29,759 nt of DNA from Caulobacterales bacterium 32-69-10 (GTDB taxonomy: Bacteria > Pseudomonadota > Alphaproteobacteria > Caulobacterales > Caulobacteraceae): positions 1 to 29,759 of the forward strand of contig NCED01000017.1 in NCBI GenBank assembly GCA_002280485.1, given 5' to 3'. Numbering within the stretch: the first letter of the stretch is position 1; each line of letters begins with the position of its first letter. The position numbers and the translations under genes were made by a program. Below are positions 29,753 through 29,759 of this stretch, piece after piece. The notes under the pieces were generated by a model. That model made no database searches and was not told the origin of the DNA. It was given only the letters and a program-made list of their open reading frames with translations.

Positions 29753-29759
29753 CGGACTG

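Overview
The window is about 29.8 kb of very GC-rich, densely packed chromosomal DNA. It looks like an alphaproteobacterium of the Caulobacterales (Caulobacter/Phenylobacterium-like). Pointers to this are a direct-repeat LexA box (GAAC-N7-GAAC), a GGAAC-N17-CGTT EcfG/SigT-type stress promoter, a NadQ-type Nudix regulator, a TPR-glycosyltransferase resembling Caulobacter FlbA, a signal-peptide-bearing AmtB with GlnK, and families of palindromic intergenic repeats. The genus assignment is inference. I saw no rRNA, tRNA, CRISPR array, phage genes or classical transposase.

Layout. 1-2.2 kb: start of a PA0069-family radical SAM gene with a LexA box, then a DUF899 thiol protein, a glutathione S-transferase and a short GT2 glycosyltransferase. 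2.2-5.1 kb: a head-to-head palindromic repeat pair, then a soluble lytic transglycosylase and a family-4-like uracil-DNA glycosylase, both on the minus strand. 5.2-9.6 kb (plus strand): ETF-ubiquinone oxidoreductase, a TPR lipoprotein and ispE. 9.6-11.9 kb (minus strand): glnK-amtB with a strong terminator. 11.9-19.3 kb (plus strand): a DUF486 membrane protein, a fasciclin protein, then glyQ, a DUF559 nuclease-like gene, glyS and ppdK. 19.3-22 kb: a second repeat type, a CMD-family protein, and a minus-strand operon of FabH2-like ketoacyl synthase, DUF6152 and a membrane protein. 22.2-25.9 kb: an MFS exporter convergent with a three-gene operon (HD hydrolase, tyrosine phosphatase, NadQ-like regulator) whose genes are joined by ATGA overlaps. 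25.9-29.8 kb: a damaged universal stress protein gene behind an intact-looking FixK/FNR-type promoter, a conserved small protein, an EcfG-controlled pair of small acidic proteins, and a TPR-glycosyltransferase.

Most genes are housekeeping: glycyl-tRNA synthetase, isoprenoid synthesis, PEP/pyruvate metabolism, ammonium uptake, beta-oxidation electron transfer and cell-wall turnover. The most unusual structure is the glyQ/glyS intercistronic insertion. There a small PD-(D/E)XK-like DUF559 protein lies between 44-bp inverted repeats (41/44 identical), each of which folds into a hairpin. The right repeat contributes part of the glyS ribosome binding site, and the DUF559 stop codon overlaps the glyS start. 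A related hairpin family, with compensatory stem changes, occurs at 2225-2353 without a gene. Together these suggest a nuclease-linked palindromic repeat element, analogous in design to REP/RAYT systems. This is inference and needs comparative genomics.
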